Shown: positions 26,262 to 34,001 of the stretch, one piece after another
Numbering within the stretch: the first letter of the stretch is position 1
Layout: each line of letters starts with the position of its first letter
NCBI RefSeq assembly: GCF_000684975.1
Contig: NZ_BAXZ01000004.1
Location: forward strand, 333,986 to 397,985
Length of the DNA: 64,000 nt
Reading direction: 5' to 3'
From: Paraburkholderia acidipaludis NBRC 101816
GTDB taxonomy: Bacteria; Pseudomonadota; Gammaproteobacteria; Burkholderiales; Burkholderiaceae
Program-made: the position numbers and the translations under genes
Notes under the pieces: model-generated
Database searches by the model: none
Told to the model about the DNA's origin: nothing
Seen by the model: only the letters and a program-made list of their open reading frames with translations

Positions 26262-26300
26262 CCGCAGCGTGCCCGCGCGCGGTGCGCGGGCACGCTGCGG
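26262..26300 (+). terminator. Very stable hairpin after narK
   Basis: Two perfect 17-base arms (CCGCAGCGTGCCCGCGC and its complement) around a GCGGT loop, 6 bp after the narK stop. There is no U-run, so it may act with Rho or protect the 3' end, but it is the natural end of the nar transcript. Confidence 0.6.
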
Positions 26301-26323
26301 TGCACCAACAGCAGTCGCATCCG

Positions 26324-26338
26324 GCACATGAATGGTGG
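26324..26338. promoter_or_regulatory. NtrC-like binding site upstream of the nasA leader
   Basis: GCAC-ATGAATG-GTGG matches the NtrC dyad GCAC-N7-GTGC with one mismatch. Its centre is about 156 bp upstream of the transcription start predicted from the sigma-54 promoter, the same distance as the first NtrC dyad of the nirB region. A weaker half-site (TGCACC) lies 22 bp further upstream. Confidence 0.45.
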
Positions 26339-26460
26339 CCGCGCCCCGCGGTCTATGCGTGTGTGGCCCGTTCCTGCGCCTCCGGCCAGCTTGCCTCGCA
26401 GCGGCCGGATTCCCGCCTGACAAGCATTTCACGACCCTCCAGGCTCTCGCGTAGCGTCGT

Positions 26461-26476
26461 AGGCACGCGTATTGCT
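26461..26476 (+). promoter_or_regulatory. Sigma-54 promoter of the nitrate-transporter leader
   Basis: AGGCACGCGTATTGCT fits the -24/-12 consensus TGGCACG-N4-TTGCW with one mismatch (the first T). The expected start site is near 26487, exactly where the first leader hairpin begins. Confidence 0.7.
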
Positions 26477-26485
26477 TGGTAAGCC

Positions 26486-26619
26486 TCGGACCAACGACGG
26501 TCTGGAGAATGGCAAATCCCGCATGCTGCGGGGACAGCGGATAAAGCGGGGCAACGGCGTCCCGAAGCGACACCTCGAGCATGCATGGCATGCCCGGTGC
26601 GCTTCGGGACGTTTTTTTT
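26486..26619 (+). promoter_or_regulatory. ANTAR-type antitermination leader of nasA
   Basis: Leader RNA with the two-hairpin signature recognised by ANTAR antiterminators such as NasR and NasT. P1: GGACC-AACGAC-GGTCT (26488-26503). P2: CGGGGC-AACGGC-GTCCCG (26547-26564). Both hexaloops have A at position 1 and G at position 4. The 3' arm of P2 is also the first half of the terminator stem (26559-26619), so the two are mutually exclusive. The reader protein is not encoded in the window. Confidence 0.75.
26559..26619 (+). terminator. Regulated intrinsic terminator in the nasA leader
   Basis: GTCCCGAAGCG pairs with CGCTTCGGGAC across a 30-base apical region that can itself fold (GCATGC repeats), followed directly by G and eight T. 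It lies 137 bp before the transporter start codon, so it can block the gene unless antitermination occurs. Confidence 0.85.
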
Positions 26620-26755
26620 CGGGTCAGCCCGAAGGCGGCGCATTGCCGGCCGCCGTGCGTGGCGGATCATTCGCGGAATCATGTGTACTGCTTACGATGA
26701 GCAAGCCAAAGCCCGCCGTCGCGCGGGTTGAAGTTCATTTAGCCTGGAGAGTTTC

Positions 26756-28195
26756 GTGAAAGAACTGATGCACTCGCTGAAGAGCGGCAACTGGCGCGCG
26801 CTCGTCGCGTGCTTCCTTTACTTCGACACCGGATTCACGGTCTGGGTGATGTTCGGCCCGCTCGCGCCGTTCATCCAGAAAGACGTGCCGATGTCGCCCG
26901 CGGAACTCGGCCTGCTCGTGGCCGTGCCGGTGCTGGGCGCGGCGATCCTGCGCGTCACGCTGGGCAATCTGTACCAGGCCTGCGACGGGCGGCGTATCGC
27001 GCTGCTCGGCATGGCGCTCTCGGCCATCCCCTCCATCGTTCTCCTGACGATGCCGGGCACGCCGTCCTATACGCTGCTGCTCGTGCTCGGCGTGCTGCTG
27101 GGGGTGGGCGGGGCGAGCTTTGCCGTCGCGCTGCCGATGGCGGGCAGCAACTATCCGCCCAGGGTGCAGGGGCTCGTGCTCGGCCTCGCCGCGGCCGGCA
27201 ACATCGGCGCGGTGCTCGACGGCTTCCTCTTTCCCGGCGTGGCGGCGCACTTCGGCTGGGCGCGCGCGACGGGCGCGGCGCTGCCGCTGCTCGCGCTGGC
27301 GGCGACCGCGGTCTGCTTCTGGGCGCGCGATCTCGGCCAGAAGTCGGGCAGTGCCTATAAAGCGCTGCGCGCGTTCTGCATGACGCTGGCGGGGCTGATC
27401 GCGCTCGTTCTTGCCGTGCATGCGGGCGTGTTCGGCGCGGGCAGGACCGGCGTGCTGCTGCTGCCCGTGTTCGGCGCGCTGCTGGCGATCGCGGTGCTGC
27501 CGGCGCATTACCGCCGCGTGCTGGCCGAGGGCGACACGTGGGTCGTCATGCTTGTCTACAGCATCACGTTTGGCGGGTTCGTCGGCATGTCTTCGTATGT
27601 CTCGACGCTGCTTATTTCGCTCTACCAGGTTCCCAAGCTGGAGGCGGGCATGATCATGTCGCTGCTCGCGCTGACCGGCGCGATGGTGCGGCCGGTGGGC
27701 GGTCTGATCGCCGACCGCATCTCCGGCGTGCGTGCGCTCGTGCTCCTGCTCGCGGCCATCTCGCTTGCCGATTTCGTTTTTGCCGCGCTCATGCCCACGT
27801 TCGCGGCGGGCATCGTATTGCTCGCGTTTACCTACGTGTGCTTCGGCCTCGGCAACGGCGCCACGTTCCAGCTCGTGCCGCGCCGCTGGCCCGGCCGCAC
27901 GGGGCTGATGTCGGGCATCGTCGGCGCGGCAGGGGGCATTGGCGGGTTCTATCTGCCCGTTGTCATGGGCATGGCGAAGGAAAGCACCGGCAGCTATCAG
28001 ATGGGCTTTGCGACCTTCGGTGTGATCGCGGCACTGGCCTTCGCGCTCGTGGTCGCGTTGCGCACGCGCTGGCTCGAATGGGCGCTGCCGCGCGAAGCGG
28101 CGCTCGCAACGGTCGCGAAGGCCGCGGCGTCGGCGGGCGAGCTGGCCGCGAGCCGCTTCGTCACCACGGGATCGTCTGGTTCTCCCAGCGCGTGA
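26756..28195 (+). CDS. nasA: Nitrate transporter, probably assimilatory (NarK/NasA family MFS)
   Basis: MFS nitrate porter of 479 residues with 12 predicted helices; marks are YFDTGFTVWVMFGPLAPFIQ, the GVGGASFAVALPMAGSNYPP block and GIVGAAGGIGGFYLP. It differs clearly from the narK at 24987. Start is GTG at 26756 with GGAGAG 5 bases upstream. Although next to the respiratory operon, it has its own sigma-54 promoter and ANTAR-controlled terminator, shared in form with nirB, so uptake for assimilation is the likely role (inference). The last 35 bp overlap the convergent SDR gene. The family resemblance alone would also allow NarK2. Confidence 0.85.
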   Translation: MKELMHSLKSGNWRALVACFLYFDTGFTVWVMFGPLAPFIQKDVPMSPAELGLLVAVPVLGAAILRVTLGNLYQACDGRRIALLGMALSAIPSIVLLTMPGTPSYTLLLVLGVLLGVGGASFAVALPMAGSNYPPRVQGLVLGLAAAGNIGAVLDGFLFPGVAAHFGWARATGAALPLLALAATAVCFWARDLGQKSGSAYKALRAFCMTLAGLIALVLAVHAGVFGAGRTGVLLLPVFGALLAIAVLPAHYRRVLAEGDTWVVMLVYSITFGGFVGMSSYVSTLLISLYQVPKLEAGMIMSLLALTGAMVRPVGGLIADRISGVRALVLLLAAISLADFVFAALMPTFAAGIVLLAFTYVCFGLGNGATFQLVPRRWPGRTGLMSGIVGAAGGIGGFYLPVVMGMAKESTGSYQMGFATFGVIAALAFALVVALRTRWLEWALPREAALATVAKAAASAGELAASRFVTTGSSGSPSA

Positions 28196-28919
28196 ACGTG
28201 GCCGTCGGGCTGTCCGGGCCCAGCAACGCGACCCGTACCGCCTCGCGGGCGCCGTCCTCGACGGTGTCCGTGCCCGTATAGCCATTGAGGTTGGTTTTTG
28301 TGTAGCCCGGCGAAACGGCATGGACCTTGATCCCCTCCGGCTCCAGCTCGATCGCCATGGCGACGGTCAGCGCGTTGAGCGCGGTCTTGGAGGCCGGGTA
28401 GACGGGGCCGAAGATCGCGCGCCAGGGGAAGGCCGGGTCCGCGTTCGACGTCAGCGACCCGACGCCGCTCGACACATTCACGATGCGGGCCGCCGGCGCC
28501 TTGCGCAGAAGCGGAAGCATGGCCTGGTACACGGCGAGAACGCCGAAGACGTTGGTGTTCCACACCGCGCGCATTTCATCGAGCGACACGTTGCTCGGGC
28601 GGGTCGTCTTTGCGTATGCCTCGACGGACTGGCCGGGCTGCCGGCTCGTGTTCGAGATGGCCGCGTTCTGGATCAGCACGTCGATGCGGCCGAACTCGCT
28701 GCCAACCCGCCGTGCCGCGGCGGCGATCGAGGCCTGATCCGTCACGTCGATCTGAAGCGCGTGGGCGTTTGGCCCGATCTCGCGAGCCGCCGCCTCGCCG
28801 CGCCCGGCATCGCGCGATCCGACCAGCACGATGAAGCCGTGGGCCACGAGATCCCTGGCGATCTGAAGGCCGATTCCCTGGTTGGCGCCGGTGACGAGGG
28901 CAACAGGTTTGTCCTGCAT
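28161..28919 (-). CDS. SDR-family NAD(P)-dependent oxidoreductase
   Basis: Classical short-chain dehydrogenase/reductase, 252 residues. Cofactor motif TGANQGIGLQIARDL (TGxxxGIG), NAA motif LIQNAAIS, catalytic Ser in VNVSSGVGSL, and YPASKTAL as the YxxxK pair. Resembles carbonyl-reductase-like SDRs; substrate unknown. AAGGAG precedes the ATG by 7 bases. Its 3' end overlaps the 3' end of nasA on the opposite strand. Confidence 0.85.
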   Translation of the reverse strand: MQDKPVALVTGANQGIGLQIARDLVAHGFIVLVGSRDAGRGEAAAREIGPNAHALQIDVTDQASIAAAARRVGSEFGRIDVLIQNAAISNTSRQPGQSVEAYAKTTRPSNVSLDEMRAVWNTNVFGVLAVYQAMLPLLRKAPAARIVNVSSGVGSLTSNADPAFPWRAIFGPVYPASKTALNALTVAMAIELEPEGIKVHAVSPGYTKTNLNGYTGTDTVEDGAREAVRVALLGPDSPTATFTRWENQTIPW

Positions 28920-28983
28920 AACAATCTCCTTCCTGTATTGCTGAGTGTTTAGAGGTACTGCGCAAAGCGATGGCGCCGCTTTT

Positions 28984-29733
28984 TCAGCGCGCCTCGGCCG
29001 CCCAGGCTTCGGCGTCCGCGCCGGCCGGAAGGCGCATCGGGCAAGACGGATCGGTGGCCGCGCGCCACACGGCTGCGGCGACGTCTTGTGACTCAGTGAT
29101 CGGCGCGGACTGATCGCCCAGCCGCGCGAGCATCTGGCTGACGAGCTCGGCATAGGCTTCGTGTTCGAAGCCGTGAATATGGGCGCGCGCGTTCTCGCCG
29201 AAGCGGGTTCCCGGCGCACGGCCCGGCAGCACGAGGCGCACGCGCACGCCGAACGGCTCGAGCTCGATGGCCATCGACTCGGTGAAGGCGTTTACGGCCG
29301 CCTTGCTTGCGCGATAGGCCGCGATGAGCGGCAGCGCCTTCAGTGTCACGCTCGACGTGACGTTCACGATCACGCCGGCCTTGCGCTGCCGGAACTGGGG
29401 CAGTACCGCTTGCGTCACGGCAATCGTGCCGATGGTGTTGGTCTCGAACACCGAACGCACCGATTCGAGCGGGACCAGTTCGGCGGGCGAAGCGGCGCCG
29501 AAGCCCGCGTTGTTGACGAGGACGTCGATCGGGCCCGCGGCCTCGATGGCGAGGCGAATGCTTTCGGGGCGGGTGACGTCGAGCGCGAGCACGCGCAGAC
29601 GGTCCGAGGGCGGCAGCACATCGGCCCGCGGCGTGCGCATCGTGGCGACGACGCGCCAGTCGCGCTCAAGAAAGTAACGCGCGATTTCGAGGCCGAAGCC
29701 AGAAGAGCAGCCGGTGATCAGCACGGTTTTCAC
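28984..29733 (-). CDS. SDR-family oxidoreductase
   Basis: Second short-chain dehydrogenase, 249 residues. TGCSSGFGLEIARYF (cofactor), VNNAGFG, catalytic SSV in VNVTSSVTLK, and YRASKAAV (YxxxK). The two SDRs are only distantly alike, so this is not a recent duplication. It lies upstream of the SDR at 28161 on the same strand and diverges from the AraC gene at 29836, the most likely local regulator. Confidence 0.85.
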   Translation of the reverse strand: MKTVLITGCSSGFGLEIARYFLERDWRVVATMRTPRADVLPPSDRLRVLALDVTRPESIRLAIEAAGPIDVLVNNAGFGAASPAELVPLESVRSVFETNTIGTIAVTQAVLPQFRQRKAGVIVNVTSSVTLKALPLIAAYRASKAAVNAFTESMAIELEPFGVRVRLVLPGRAPGTRFGENARAHIHGFEHEAYAELVSQMLARLGDQSAPITESQDVAAAVWRAATDPSCPMRLPAGADAEAWAAEAR

Positions 29734-29835
29734 GAAAACTCCTGCGAGAGCGGTTGAGGTAGGCTCCTACGATAGATCGCCGAGGCCGTACTTGCTACAA
29801 TCGATCATCCGAATTTCATTTGCAGGAGTCCGGTC

Positions 29836-30753
29836 ATGATCGACCCATTGGCTGAAGTGGTGATGCTGCTGCAGCCCAGCGCCCGGTTCTCCAAGCTGGT
29901 TCACGGCGCGAGCCCCTGGCGCATCAGCCGGTCGGATGCCGGCGAGCCGTTCTACTGCGTCATCCTGGAGGGCGGGTGCCGCATCGCGATCGACGGGCAC
30001 GAGCCGATCGAATTGCTCTCGGGCGACTTCGTGCTCATTCCCGCGGCCTACGGCGTCGCCATGTCCAGCCTCGAAGCGCCGCCGCCGGGTGTCGAGACCC
30101 TGGCGCCGGTCGCGCTGGGCAACGGGGAATACCGGCTGGGCGCCGGGAATAGCCCGATCGACACGCGCATGATGGCCGGCCACTGCAGTTTCGGTTCGCC
30201 GGATGCGCTCCTGCTGGTCTCGCTGCTGCCGCAGATCGTGCATGTGCGCGGCGAGCAGCGGCTGGCCACGCTCGTGCAACTCGTGCGCGAGGAGTCACGC
30301 GATCAGCGGCCCGCGCGCGAAGTGGTGCTCTCGCGGCTGCTGGAGGTGCTGCTCATCGAAGCGCTGCGATCGGCCGCCGGCACTGGCGCGTCGCCAGGCC
30401 TCGTGCGCGGGCTCGCCGACGGCCGCCTTGCTGCCGCGATTCGCGGGATGCACGAGCATCCCGCGCACGCGTGGACGGTTGCCGAACTCGCGAAAGAGAC
30501 CGCGCTCTCCCGCTCGACCTTTTTCGAGCGTTTCAACCGCTCAGTGGGTGTGGCGCCCATGGAATATCTGCTGACCTGGCGCATGGCGCTTGCCAAGGAC
30601 TGGCTGCGCCGTCGTGAAGGCCGTATCGCCGAGATCGCGGAGCGCGTGGGCTATAGCTCGGCCAGCACCTTCAGCGTGGCCTTTACGCGGCACGTCGGCA
30701 GACCGCCTGCGCAGTACGCGCGCGAGGAGAGGGCGGCGACGAACGGCGCTTGA
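29836..30753 (+). CDS. AraC-family transcriptional regulator
   Basis: 305-residue regulator with an N-terminal cupin (FYCVILEGGCRIAIDGHEPI, residues 37-56, and LLSGDFVLIP) and a C-terminal double helix-turn-helix (WTVAELAKETALSRSTFFER and IAEIAERVGYSSASTFSVAF). Members with this cupin_6 layout often sit divergently from SDR genes, as here. GCAGGAG stands 7 bases before the ATG. Effector unknown. Confidence 0.88.
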   Translation: MIDPLAEVVMLLQPSARFSKLVHGASPWRISRSDAGEPFYCVILEGGCRIAIDGHEPIELLSGDFVLIPAAYGVAMSSLEAPPPGVETLAPVALGNGEYRLGAGNSPIDTRMMAGHCSFGSPDALLLVSLLPQIVHVRGEQRLATLVQLVREESRDQRPAREVVLSRLLEVLLIEALRSAAGTGASPGLVRGLADGRLAAAIRGMHEHPAHAWTVAELAKETALSRSTFFERFNRSVGVAPMEYLLTWRMALAKDWLRRREGRIAEIAERVGYSSASTFSVAFTRHVGRPPAQYAREERAATNGA

Positions 30754-30773
30754 GTGCCCGTTTTCGCCCGCGG

Positions 30774-31988
30774 CTAGGGCTGCCGTGCCGACGGGCAACG
30801 CTCTTGCCAGCAGCGCAAGCCGAACAGCGGTGCGAGCCCATAAGCATGGTCGAGCATGTCCGACTGCAGGCGTTCGTACGGCTCCCAGTGCGTTTCGTCG
30901 AGGTAGAGAAAAATCTCCAGCGCGATGCCAGGCTGGTTCGACTGCAGCACGCGAATCACGAGCGGCCGGTCGCGGCGAACCGCCGGATGATCGCGAAGAT
31001 GCGCGCCCAGATAGAGACGATACAGGCCGAGGTTCGTGCGGCGCTGGCCGTCCTCGGGCGCAAACGCCGCGAGGGGCCGGTCGATGTCGTTGCGTAGCCG
31101 CTGGAGCAGCGCCTCGTCGGGAAAGCAGACCGTGTCGGTGTCGAAATGAATCGCATGCCTGACGCGCCGGTTGCCCGCCTCGACCATGCCGCGCCAGTTC
31201 TTCATGCTGTTCGTTAGCAGGACATAGCTTGGCAGCATGACGATCGAGTTGTCGAAGTTCTGCACCTTGATGGTGTTCAGCGCAATGTCGATCACGGTGC
31301 CGTCCGCCACGAAACCTGGCACTTCTATCCAGTCGCCCACCCGCACCATGTCGTAGACGGTGAGCTGAATGCTGGCCACGAAGCCGAGCAGCGAGTCGCG
31401 GAAGATGATGATCAGCAGCGCCGTCATCGCGCTCACGCCGGTAAGGAAGTAGGCGGGCGAGCGTTCGAGCAGCACGGAGACCGCGGCGATCAGCGCGATC
31501 ACGTAAAGCACGATGGTGGCGATCTGCAGGAAGCTCTTGATCGGCCGCTCGCTCGCGGAAGGAAAGTGGCTGTAACGTTCGCCGACACTGTCGAGGAGCG
31601 CGAGCGCGGCGCGCAGGAGCGTGTACACCATGTAGCAGGCCGCGAGCAGGGCCAGGGGATGCCCGAGCGCCGCGATCAGCGGGAACGTGAGGCCCGAAAG
31701 CATGGGTGCCGCCGCGTAGACGATCATGGCGGGCACGAGCGGCGCGAGCCGATGGAACACCTTGTAGCGCTCGGCGGCGCGCAGCCACTTGCGCCTGGGC
31801 TGGCGCGCGAGACGGCCGACGATCATCAGCATGATCGCGCGCGTGGCGTAGTAGCAGATCGCGCTCGCCAGCAGAATCGCGAGCAGGAGCGCCGCGACGA
31901 GCAGAACCGCAACCCACGTGCTGTCGGTATAAACGTGGAAGTGATGCCAGTCCGGCCCGCCCTCGATGCGTAGCGACCTGTCGAACAT
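30774..31988 (-). CDS. MscS-like mechanosensitive ion channel (YbdG/MscM type)
   Basis: 404-residue inner-membrane channel. About four to five membrane helices in the first 190 residues, then the pore-lining helix and beta domain: FLTGVSAMTALLIIIFRDSL, VGDWIEVPGFVADGTVIDIA and VQNFDNSIVMLPSYVLLTNS. The long C-terminal soluble part matches YbdG-like channels. It should open on hypo-osmotic stress. Convergent with the AraC gene, 20 bp apart. Confidence 0.85.
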   Translation of the reverse strand: MFDRSLRIEGGPDWHHFHVYTDSTWVAVLLVAALLLAILLASAICYYATRAIMLMIVGRLARQPRRKWLRAAERYKVFHRLAPLVPAMIVYAAAPMLSGLTFPLIAALGHPLALLAACYMVYTLLRAALALLDSVGERYSHFPSASERPIKSFLQIATIVLYVIALIAAVSVLLERSPAYFLTGVSAMTALLIIIFRDSLLGFVASIQLTVYDMVRVGDWIEVPGFVADGTVIDIALNTIKVQNFDNSIVMLPSYVLLTNSMKNWRGMVEAGNRRVRHAIHFDTDTVCFPDEALLQRLRNDIDRPLAAFAPEDGQRRTNLGLYRLYLGAHLRDHPAVRRDRPLVIRVLQSNQPGIALEIFLYLDETHWEPYERLQSDMLDHAYGLAPLFGLRCWQERCPSARQP

Positions 31989-32125
31989 AGATCCTCCCCA
32001 TGCCAGCGAACCCGCGAACCCATTTTGCCGGGCATGTCCGGTTCGGCCATTATGCTAACCCCCAGGCGACTCGACAAGTCGAGCGTCGTTTATATTCGGG
32101 AGGGCTTATGGTTGTCCGGATGAGA

Positions 32126-33316
32126 TCAGTTCGCGGGCGAAGGGCGGCGGCTTTGACGCTTTCCTTCGCAGATGCCGAGTGTAAAGACGGCCAGCGCGCC
32201 GCTCGCGATTGCGAGCGGCCACATCAGGGTGTCGTTTCCGAATGCCTTCATCGCCGCGCCCGCGACGAGCGGCCCGACGATCGAACTGGACGTGAACGCC
32301 AGCGACACGAGGCGCATGTTCCGGATGAGCGCTGCTTTCTCGCTGCACGCCGCGGCGTACATGCCAAGTGTGATGAATGCGCTATTCATGCCTCCGACTA
32401 CGAGGCCGCTCGCGGGAACCCACCACGTCATGGGCGTGGCGAGCGTGAAAGCGAGCAGCGCCAGCGTGCTCGCCGTCGCGCACACGATCACCGTCGATCC
32501 CAAACCCGCACGGTCGGCAAGCCAGCCCACCGGAAATTGCAGCGCCATCCCGCCCAGGCCGAGGCACGACAGCAGCAGGGCCGTTTGCGCGGCGCTCATT
32601 CCGCGCGCACCGGCATAGAGCGGGAAGAGGCCATATAACGCGCCGTCGCTGATGCCGCCCACGGCTACCACGATCATGCCGAGGCACACCAGCGAGCTGA
32701 CCGGCGTGTTCCGGGCGCTTTCGTGAGCGTGCGCCTCACGGGCAACGGGACCTGGCGGATGCGCCGATGCGCTCAACCAGAGCGGGATTGCTGCGACGCA
32801 GGTAAACGACAGGCCGGCGGCCATCGTGACGGGCCCGTCCGGACCGCACCATGCGGCGAGTGCCGGCGCAATGACGCCGGCACTCGCGATCAGCGTTTCA
32901 TGCACGCCGACCACGCGGCCGCTCCATGCTTCGGGAACCAGACTATACAGCCACGATTCGTTGGCGATCCAGCGCAGGCCAATGCCCAGCCCGGTCAGAA
33001 TGCCGGGCACGATCCAGAGCGGCCACGACAGCCAGCTGATGGCCGAAAACGCGACGACACTGGCCGCGAGCCCGAGCGATACCGTTCTCCGCGCGCCGAT
33101 TCGCGCCACGAGAGCCGGGGCTGCCACGAGGCCCGCGAGCATGCCAGTCCATTGCGAGGCGGCGAAGAGGCCGGCTCGCGGCGCGTCGAGGCCTTGATGC
33201 GCGAGCCAGACCGGCAGCACGATGAAGCCGATGCCGAACTGGCCGATTTGCGCGAGCGTCGACACGGCGGTCAGTGCGGCGATGACCGGCCAGCGCACCG
33301 GCGCCGGCGATTTCAC
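32126..33316 (-). CDS. MFS transporter linked to a MarR regulator
   Basis: 396-residue major facilitator with 12 predicted helices (YcaD/CynX-like appearance: GIGFIVLPVWLAHQGLDAPR, GLRWIANESWLYSLVPEAWS). Substrate unknown; an efflux role is suggested by the coupled MarR gene. Its ATG overlaps the MarR stop as ATGA, so the two form an operon with MarR first. Confidence 0.8.
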   Translation of the reverse strand: MKSPAPVRWPVIAALTAVSTLAQIGQFGIGFIVLPVWLAHQGLDAPRAGLFAASQWTGMLAGLVAAPALVARIGARRTVSLGLAASVVAFSAISWLSWPLWIVPGILTGLGIGLRWIANESWLYSLVPEAWSGRVVGVHETLIASAGVIAPALAAWCGPDGPVTMAAGLSFTCVAAIPLWLSASAHPPGPVAREAHAHESARNTPVSSLVCLGMIVVAVGGISDGALYGLFPLYAGARGMSAAQTALLLSCLGLGGMALQFPVGWLADRAGLGSTVIVCATASTLALLAFTLATPMTWWVPASGLVVGGMNSAFITLGMYAAACSEKAALIRNMRLVSLAFTSSSIVGPLVAGAAMKAFGNDTLMWPLAIASGALAVFTLGICEGKRQSRRPSPAN

Positions 33317-33846
33317 GACCCGCCCCGGGCCGGCATGGGTAAGCCCGCTTCACGGCATTCGATCGGGCAGCCCGCCTCGAGGCACGGCCCTTCGTCGCAA
33401 AAGCGGCAGAGCTGCATCGCATGCGCAGGGTCGCGCGTTTCGTGCCAGAGCATCTTGATCAGCAAGTTTTCGAGCGCCTTACGCTCAGCACTGTCGAGAT
33501 GGCCCACGATGCGTGTGAGCAGGTTTTCGCGCGCGCTCTGCAGGCGCTTCACTTCGCGTCGGCCGGCGCCGGTCAGCGCGAGCGCAACGGAACGTTTGTC
33601 GAGACCGGTGCGTTTCTCGACGAGACCGGCGCCGGCCAGGCCGGCTACGGCGCGCACGGCCGCCGGATGCGACAGCGCGACGGCATCGCGCAGCAGTTCG
33701 ATCGACGCGTCCGGATACTGGCCGATTGCGTTGAGCAGCGCCCGCGCGGTGGGTCCGGCGAGGGCGGGAAGGGTGTTCAGCGCATCCATCTCGTCCGTGA
33801 CCAGCAGGGCAAGCGCACCGAGCAGATTTTCCGGACGCAGCGTCAT
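33313..33846 (-). CDS. MarR-family regulator with a C-terminal cysteine cluster
   Basis: 177-residue winged-helix regulator from the ATG at 33846 (GGGGG 5 bases upstream; an earlier in-frame ATG lies within the operator). The DNA-binding part includes DASIELLRDAVALSHPAAVR and a wing GLDKRSVALALTGAGR. The last 30 residues hold CRFCDEGPCLEAGCPIEC, five cysteines spaced C-x2-C-x4-C-x4-C-x3-C, suggestive of metal, Fe-S or thiol sensing. First gene of an operon with the MFS transporter; an inverted repeat immediately upstream is its likely own operator. Confidence 0.8.
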   Translation of the reverse strand: MTLRPENLLGALALLVTDEMDALNTLPALAGPTARALLNAIGQYPDASIELLRDAVALSHPAAVRAVAGLAGAGLVEKRTGLDKRSVALALTGAGRREVKRLQSARENLLTRIVGHLDSAERKALENLLIKMLWHETRDPAHAMQLCRFCDEGPCLEAGCPIECREAGLPMPARGGS

Positions 33847-33854
33847 TGGAGCCC

Positions 33855-33898
33855 CCAAATATATGCATCGCACACATATGCAGTTTGCACATATTTGG
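33855..33898. promoter_or_regulatory. Inverted-repeat operator between marR and the nucleotidase gene
   Basis: CCAAATATATGCA and TGCACATATTTGG are complementary at 12 of 13 positions and enclose a further ATATGCA. The whole AT-rich block sits just upstream of the marR start, as expected for an autoregulated MarR promoter. Confidence 0.6.
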
Positions 33899-34001
33899 CG
33901 GGAAGCGCAAGAACGCCGTATGGCACTCGCCCGGTGAGGATGGACTAGACTGATCCGGATTGAGCCGTGCGGTTGCCCGCCCTGCCGCGATGGAGGAAGA
34001 C

